DNA of 7,932 nt from Clostridiales bacterium (GTDB lineage Bacteria; Bacillota; Clostridia; Christensenellales; Aristaeellaceae), in assembly GCA_019409045.1 (NCBI GenBank), contig DXVG01000072.1, positions 1 to 7,932 of the forward strand. Reading direction: 5' to 3'. The position numbers and the translations under genes are program-made. This document shows positions 6,322 through 7,932 of the stretch, piece after piece; position 1 is the stretch's first letter, and each line of letters starts with the position of its first letter. Below the pieces are notes generated by a model that was not told the origin of the DNA, ran no database searches, and saw only the letters and a list, made by a program, of their open reading frames with translations.

Positions 6322-6337
6322 ATAGAAAACTACAGTT

Positions 6338-6366
6338 ATTATACATATTTTGCGGTCAAGATGCAA
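6338..6366 (-). promoter_or_regulatory. Probable promoter of ftsA-ftsZ
   Basis: On the minus strand a perfect TATAAT (6343-6338) is preceded at 17 bp by TTGCAT (6366-6361), a three-of-six match to the -35 consensus. It lies in the AT-richest part of the 212-bp gap between divIB and ftsA. A TTGACC (6359-6354) is only 10 bp away from the -10 box. The -10 box is convincing and the -35 weak. No terminator was seen after divIB, so readthrough from murA-divIB may also supply ftsA and ftsZ. Confidence 0.6.
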
Positions 6367-6367
6367 A

Positions 6368-6398
6368 CGGGAAAGCGCGAAAAAACCCGAATTTCCCG
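6368..6398. repeat. Short inverted repeat upstream of the ftsA promoter
   Basis: CGGGAAA (6368-6374) and TTTCCCG (6392-6398) are exact reverse complements, separated by 17 nt that include an A6 run. The repeat directly abuts the putative -35 region of the ftsA promoter. It could be a protein-binding site or chance symmetry; nothing else supports a role. Confidence 0.4.
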
Positions 6399-6488
6399 AT
6401 ATGTCAAAATAGTTTCAAATTATTGGCGCGTTGCCGTCACACAATCGCGGCGAAGCTGCGGCGGGATGGAAAAGATTTCCCAGAGGCG

Positions 6489-7223
6489 CTACTGCGCGCT
6501 GTAGTCCGCCTTGTTGCCGCTGGACACGTCCAGCCTGCCGGTGATCTGCCCGCGGGCTTCGAGGTCGTCAAGCGCGCCCGCCATCCAGACGATCTTGTTG
6601 CCCATGTTGGATGCGTCGCCCAGGTCCACGCGCATGCCCGTGCGCGAGTAGATGCGTATGCTGTTTTCGTCGGACACGTCCAGCTCGGACACATACTGCG
6701 TGGCGCCGTTTTCGTAGAGCGCGTCCAGCACCGCGCGCATGGCCTCCAGCCGCTCCTGCGGCGCATTGACCACGCTGCCGAGCCGGTAGCCGGTGATGCC
6801 AAGGCCGGTGACGTACACCATCTCCCCCTCCGGCATGGCGGAGAGCTTTTCGATGACCGTGCCGTCGCGCTCCATGGTGAGCACCGCCTCCGCGTGGAGC
6901 GCGAACGCCTCGCGCTGGCGCTCGCGCACGGTGAGCACGATCTCCGACGGGTAGTTCTTCTCCAGACTGACCAGCTCCACCAGTCCCCCGCTCTCCAGCG
7001 CCTGCCGCACGCTCTCCTCGTTGATGCTGCCCAGTTTCTGGCCCATCGGGAGCTGCGCGGCGCGCATGATGGTCTCCTCGTCTATGGTCTGGTTGCCCTC
7101 CACGCGCACCTCGCGCACGCGGAACACGGCGTTAAACAGCACGAGATAGACGATCACGCCCACGGCGATGAGCAGAAGCGTCAGGCACAGTATCTTTCTC
7201 CTCTTTCGAGCGGTAAGCCTCAT
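6489..7223 (-). CDS. divIB: Cell division protein DivIB/FtsQ
   Basis: DivIB (FtsQ in Gram-negatives) is a bitopic membrane protein of the divisome that works with FtsL and DivIC outside the membrane to control septal wall synthesis. The 244 residues show the expected order. A short basic cytoplasmic tail (MRLTARKRRK) is followed by one membrane helix (about 11-31). A POTRA domain comes next, starting FRVREVRVEGNQTIDEETI (about 34-100, ending LTVRERQ), then a beta-type FtsQ domain (about 105-225) and a short polar tail. Length is close to that of Bacillus DivIB (about 260). The ATG at 7223 has an ideal GGAGG 6 nt upstream, located directly after the murA stop 12 bp away, so the two genes are probably co-transcribed. 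No terminator is visible downstream before the ftsA promoter region. Sequence identity in this family is low, but membrane topology, POTRA and position together make the call firm. Confidence 0.95.
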   Translation of the reverse strand: MRLTARKRRKILCLTLLLIAVGVIVYLVLFNAVFRVREVRVEGNQTIDEETIMRAAQLPMGQKLGSINEESVRQALESGGLVELVSLEKNYPSEIVLTVRERQREAFALHAEAVLTMERDGTVIEKLSAMPEGEMVYVTGLGITGYRLGSVVNAPQERLEAMRAVLDALYENGATQYVSELDVSDENSIRIYSRTGMRVDLGDASNMGNKIVWMAGALDDLEARGQITGRLDVSSGNKADYSAQ

Positions 7224-7235
7224 CGGTGTCCTCCG

Positions 7236-7932
7236 TCACAGTCTTTGTATGTTCGCCCCGAGCCCGGTGAGCATGCCCTCCAGCGACTCGTAGCCCCGGT
7301 CGATCAGTTCCACGTTCTCCACGCGGCTCTCCCCCTCCGCGGCCAGCGCCGCGATGACCAGCGCCGCGCCGCCGCGCAGGTCGCCCGCCTGCACGTTCGC
7401 GCCGCAGAGCCTACCGCCGCGCACCACGGCGAGCCGATTGCTGATGAATATGTCCGCGCCCATGCGCCGAAGCTGCGCGGCGTGGGCAAAGCGGTTCTCA
7501 AACACGTTTTCCACGATCACGCTCGCGCCCGGGAGCACGCACGCAAGCGCCATGAACTGCGCCTGCAGGTCGGTAGGAAAGCCCGGAAAGGGCTGCGTGG
7601 ACAGCTCGAACGGCGCGGGCGCGCCGCTGCGCAGATAGATCTCCGACTGCGTGCTCTCCACCGCGCACCCGGCCTGGCGCAGCTTGTCGAGCACCGCGCC
7701 CAAGTCGCCCGGGATCACGCGCCGCAGCAGCACCTCGCCGCGCGTGGCGGCGGCGGCCGCAAGCAGCGTCCCGGCGACGATGCGGTCGGGCAGCGGGCGG
7801 TAGCGCGCGCCGCCCAGCGCCTTCACGCCCTCGACGACCACGCGGTCGCTGCCGCCGCCGCGCACGCGCCCGCCCAGGGCGTTGATAAAGTTTTGCAGGT
7901 CGCGTATCTCCGGCTCGCGCGCCGCATTATGT
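7236..7932 (-). CDS. murA: UDP-N-acetylglucosamine 1-carboxyvinyltransferase MurA (C-terminal part, 5' end off the window)
   Basis: MurA transfers enolpyruvate from PEP to UDP-GlcNAc, the first committed step of peptidoglycan synthesis in the cytoplasm; the enzyme is the target of fosfomycin. The 231 residues here are the C-terminal half of a protein of about 420. Recognisable blocks, numbered from the window edge, are NAAREPEI (2-9), PDRIVAGT (48-55), PGFPTDLQAQ (116-125) with the general-base Asp (E. coli D305), VFENRFAH (143-150), AGDLRGGAALV (182-192) with the Arg equivalent to R371, and DRGYESLE (211-218) with the Arg equivalent to R397. The catalytic Cys loop lies outside the window. 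The frame is open to 7932, so the GTG at 7865 is an internal valine and not a start. Two usually conserved glutamates read His (position 1) and Val (position 52). The gene is followed 12 bp later by divIB, a common Clostridia arrangement. Firmicutes often carry two murA paralogues, and which one this is cannot be told. Confidence 0.96.
   Translation of the reverse strand, partial: HNAAREPEIRDLQNFINALGGRVRGGGSDRVVVEGVKALGGARYRPLPDRIVAGTLLAAAAATRGEVLLRRVIPGDLGAVLDKLRQAGCAVESTQSEIYLRSGAPAPFELSTQPFPGFPTDLQAQFMALACVLPGASVIVENVFENRFAHAAQLRRMGADIFISNRLAVVRGGRLCGANVQAGDLRGGAALVIAALAAEGESRVENVELIDRGYESLEGMLTGLGANIQRL

Noticed and set aside
6277..6366. A 30-residue N-terminal extension of FtsA
   Set aside because: The added residues lack FtsA similarity and cover the -10 box and leader hairpin. 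FtsA proteins start just before the first beta strand, as with ATG 6276.
6399..6488. Terminator or small gene downstream of divIB
   Set aside because: No stem followed by a T-run on the minus strand and no ribosome-site-plus-ORF combination was found. A TTGACA at about 6402-6407 (minus strand) has no -10 box at proper spacing.
1..7932. CRISPR array, insertion sequence, phage or other mobile element
   Set aside because: No direct-repeat arrays, transposase or integrase frames or terminal inverted repeats were seen. Base composition and gene style are uniform across the window.

Overview
The window is chromosomal DNA from a high-GC Clostridia-type Firmicute. The evidence is the end of a division and cell-wall (dcw) cluster ordered murA-divIB-ftsA-ftsZ, a Bacillus-like FtsZ beginning MLEFE, purine-rich Shine-Dalgarno sites and sigma-A promoters. 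A Christensenellales or Oscillospirales-like gut lineage fits, but the sequence alone does not fix this.

Right half, minus strand (7932 to 3793): the C-terminal part of MurA (cut by the window edge), 12 bp, DivIB/FtsQ, a 212-bp AT-richer gap carrying a candidate promoter and a strong leader hairpin, then FtsA and FtsZ 33 bp apart. These proteins make the first committed peptidoglycan precursor, link the divisome to wall synthesis, and form the membrane-anchored Z-ring. The ftsZ transcript meets the convergent MFS gene at a bidirectional terminator.

Middle (2318 to 3726): a plus-strand MFS transporter gene and, divergently, a minus-strand MATE operon. The 224-bp gap between them is the most information-rich non-coding stretch. 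It carries a consensus sigma-A promoter for the MATE operon, a weaker one for the MFS gene, an imperfect palindrome over the MATE -10 box, and a leader of about 108 nt that ends in an intrinsic terminator just 8 bp before the first MATE start codon. Sequence, architecture and downstream gene all suggest a transcription-terminating riboswitch. The best candidate is the guanidine-IV (mepA) class.

Left (1 to 2317, minus strand): two consecutive MATE-family exporter genes, the second cut by the left edge, probably co-transcribed from that leader. Both look like multidrug or small-cation exporters and share one control point. No mobile element, CRISPR array, tRNA or rRNA was seen. No gene-free stretch exceeds 300 bases.
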